Source: an uncultured Clostridium sp. (lineage in GTDB: Bacteria; Bacillota; Clostridia; Lachnospirales; Lachnospiraceae). Taken from it: 5,858 nucleotides of DNA. Under the pieces are notes generated by a model. The model had not been told where the DNA came from. It saw only the letters and a list, made by a program, of their open reading frames with translations, and did not search any database. A program made the translations under genes and the position numbers. The stretch covers positions 1 through 5,858 of the forward strand of contig UQFC01000135.1 in NCBI GenBank assembly GCA_900540335.1. Reading direction: 5' to 3'. This document shows positions 5,125 through 5,858 of the stretch, piece after piece (positions within the stretch are counted from its first letter, which is position 1; each line of letters starts with the position of its first letter).

Positions 5125-5647
5125 AGAAAAAAGATTTTCGGTATTCCATCGGCGTCTGCCCTATCACCTGCCGGAAAGCTGTTGCAAATTTACTGGGGCT
5201 TTCATATCCCACAGCTCCGGCAATTTCCGCAATCCCTTTTTGGGAATCCTGCCGGAGCATTGTGGCAGCAACGTTCATCCGATAACGGCGAAGATAGGAA
5301 TACATGGAATCTCCGAATATTTCCTTAAAGCAGGTTTTCATCCCCGTCAATGAAATCTGGAATCGTTCAGCTAATTCATCCATCGTGTAATGCTCCTGCA
5401 AATTTGCCGTAATAAGATCATGGATCGCTTTGATTTTTTCTACCTGCCCTTTATAGAAATAAGGGCGATCTTCTTTGGAATCAGAAAACTGCAAAGCGTC
5501 CAGATATAAAAGCAGCTCCAGGGCTTTTACTTTATAGTAGTCACCTTTGATCTGCTGCGGGACAAAGTAAAGCTCTGAAAAAATATGTTCAATTCCTGGC
5601 TCATTATGAATCACAAACGGTTTCTTGTCATTGCAATACTTTTGCAA
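5123..5647 (-). CDS. AraC-family transcriptional regulator lacking its N-terminal domain (PchR/YbtA-like), possibly a pseudogene
   Basis: The open frame gives up to 174 residues, against roughly 280-330 for full AraC-family regulators of this kind. A helical linker (FSELYFVPQQIKGDYYKVKA, 23-42, then LELLLYL) leads to the complete DNA-binding domain. It holds a first helix-turn-helix at about 88-107 (TMDELAERFQISLTGMKTCF), a second at about 138-160 (GIAEIAGAVGYESPSKFATA) and the family ending TPMEYRKS. The N-terminal ligand-binding domain is absent. The frame has no ATG and no ribosome site at its beginning: the only early start is TTG at 5647, and a TGA closes the frame about 13 codons further upstream. 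The gene therefore seems cut at its 5' end where the conjugation gene also breaks. Its location before siderophore-type ABC genes suggests it once activated them. If translated, it would be a domain without its usual ligand control. Confidence 0.75.
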   Translation of the reverse strand: MQKYCNDKKPFVIHNEPGIEHIFSELYFVPQQIKGDYYKVKALELLLYLDALQFSDSKEDRPYFYKGQVEKIKAIHDLITANLQEHYTMDELAERFQISLTGMKTCFKEIFGDSMYSYLRRYRMNVAATMLRQDSQKGIAEIAGAVGYESPSKFATAFRQVIGQTPMEYRKSFF

Positions 5648-5858
5648 ATATAGTAGTTGTACGGTACTTCCACGTCATAGTCGTTTCCCTCGCTGTCTGT
5701 CCGTGTCTCCGTCCGATAGCGTACCTCCACTTCCACGGTCTGCGTCAGAATGTACTGCTTTTCAAAGAGCATTTGCAGTTCCTCCTGAACCTCATTGATG
5801 GTAAACACCCCTTCATGGAACGCCGTGAGAATGGAGATCAGCACATAAGGGTCATGCT
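5611..5858 (-). pseudogene. ICE conjugation protein fragment, CD1108/Orf14-like, 3'-truncated
   Basis: The frame is open from the window edge, reading HDPYVLISILTAFHEGVFTI and onward, so the 5' part lies outside. Residues such as HDPYVLIS, EVQEELQMLFEKQY, RYRTETRTDSEGN and VEVPYNYYIC match what I recall of the CD1108/Orf14-like membrane-anchored cell-wall hydrolase proteins of Tn1549-type elements, which help the mating channel cross peptidoglycan. The match ends at Cys (5646-5644). The next nine residues (KSIAMTRNRL tail) are out-of-frame AraC sequence before a TGA at 5613-5611. The downstream part, where I expect the CHAP or NlpC/P60 catalytic domain to be, is lost. GTG at 5844 is not a real start, because the frame and the similarity continue upstream of it. 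Confidence 0.65.

Noticed and set aside
1..5858. CRISPR array, tRNA, rRNA or insertion sequence
   Set aside because: No regularly spaced repeats, cloverleaf, rRNA motif or transposase frame was seen on either strand.

Overview
The window looks like part of an integrative and conjugative element (ICE) of the Tn916/Tn1549 superfamily from a Gram-positive, probably gut-associated Clostridia (Bacillota) host. This rests on strong AGGAGG-type ribosome sites, an Orf7-like sigma factor followed by an Orf8-like helix-turn-helix gene, and a Tn1549/CD1108-type conjugation protein at the other end. The host assignment is inference from family resemblance; no database search was possible. Every credible gene reads on the minus strand, so transcription runs from high to low coordinates.

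Layout in transcription order. (1) 5858-5611: the 3' part of an ICE conjugation gene (CD1108/Orf14-like). It runs off the window at its 5' end and departs from the family sequence at about 5644. (2) 5647-5123: an AraC-family regulator that lacks its N-terminal domain. Its remaining part begins at the same point where the conjugation gene breaks, in a different frame. (3) 5122-5003: a leader with an extended -10 promoter, an intrinsic terminator and a competing hairpin. (4) 5002-3221 and 3228-1477: two half-size ABC exporter-fold permease-ATPases overlapping by 8 bp, resembling the YbtP/YbtQ and IrtA/IrtB heterodimers. (5) 1459-1091: a DtxR/MntR-family metalloregulator 17 bp downstream. (6) 1090-629: a region without a confident gene, holding an 11-bp inverted repeat, two minus-strand intrinsic terminators, two small coupled reading frames and a knot of overlapping inverted repeats. 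(7) 628-77: the ICE sigma factor, with two in-frame starts that each have a ribosome site. (8) 84-1: the start of the Orf8-like gene, overlapping the sigma gene by 8 bp.

How the parts work together (inference): AraC regulator, two type IV ABC half-transporters and a DtxR-type repressor form a compact metal or iron-siderophore uptake cassette with the logic of YbtA-YbtP-YbtQ plus an iron sensor. It occupies the slot that carries tet(M) in Tn916, between the conjugation genes and the orf7-orf8-xis-int end. The left edge of the cassette is a double truncation (conjugation protein and AraC). No Orf9-like repressor or Orf13-like gene is seen between the cassette and the sigma gene. The element may therefore be impaired for transfer, or may have been rearranged while gaining this cargo.
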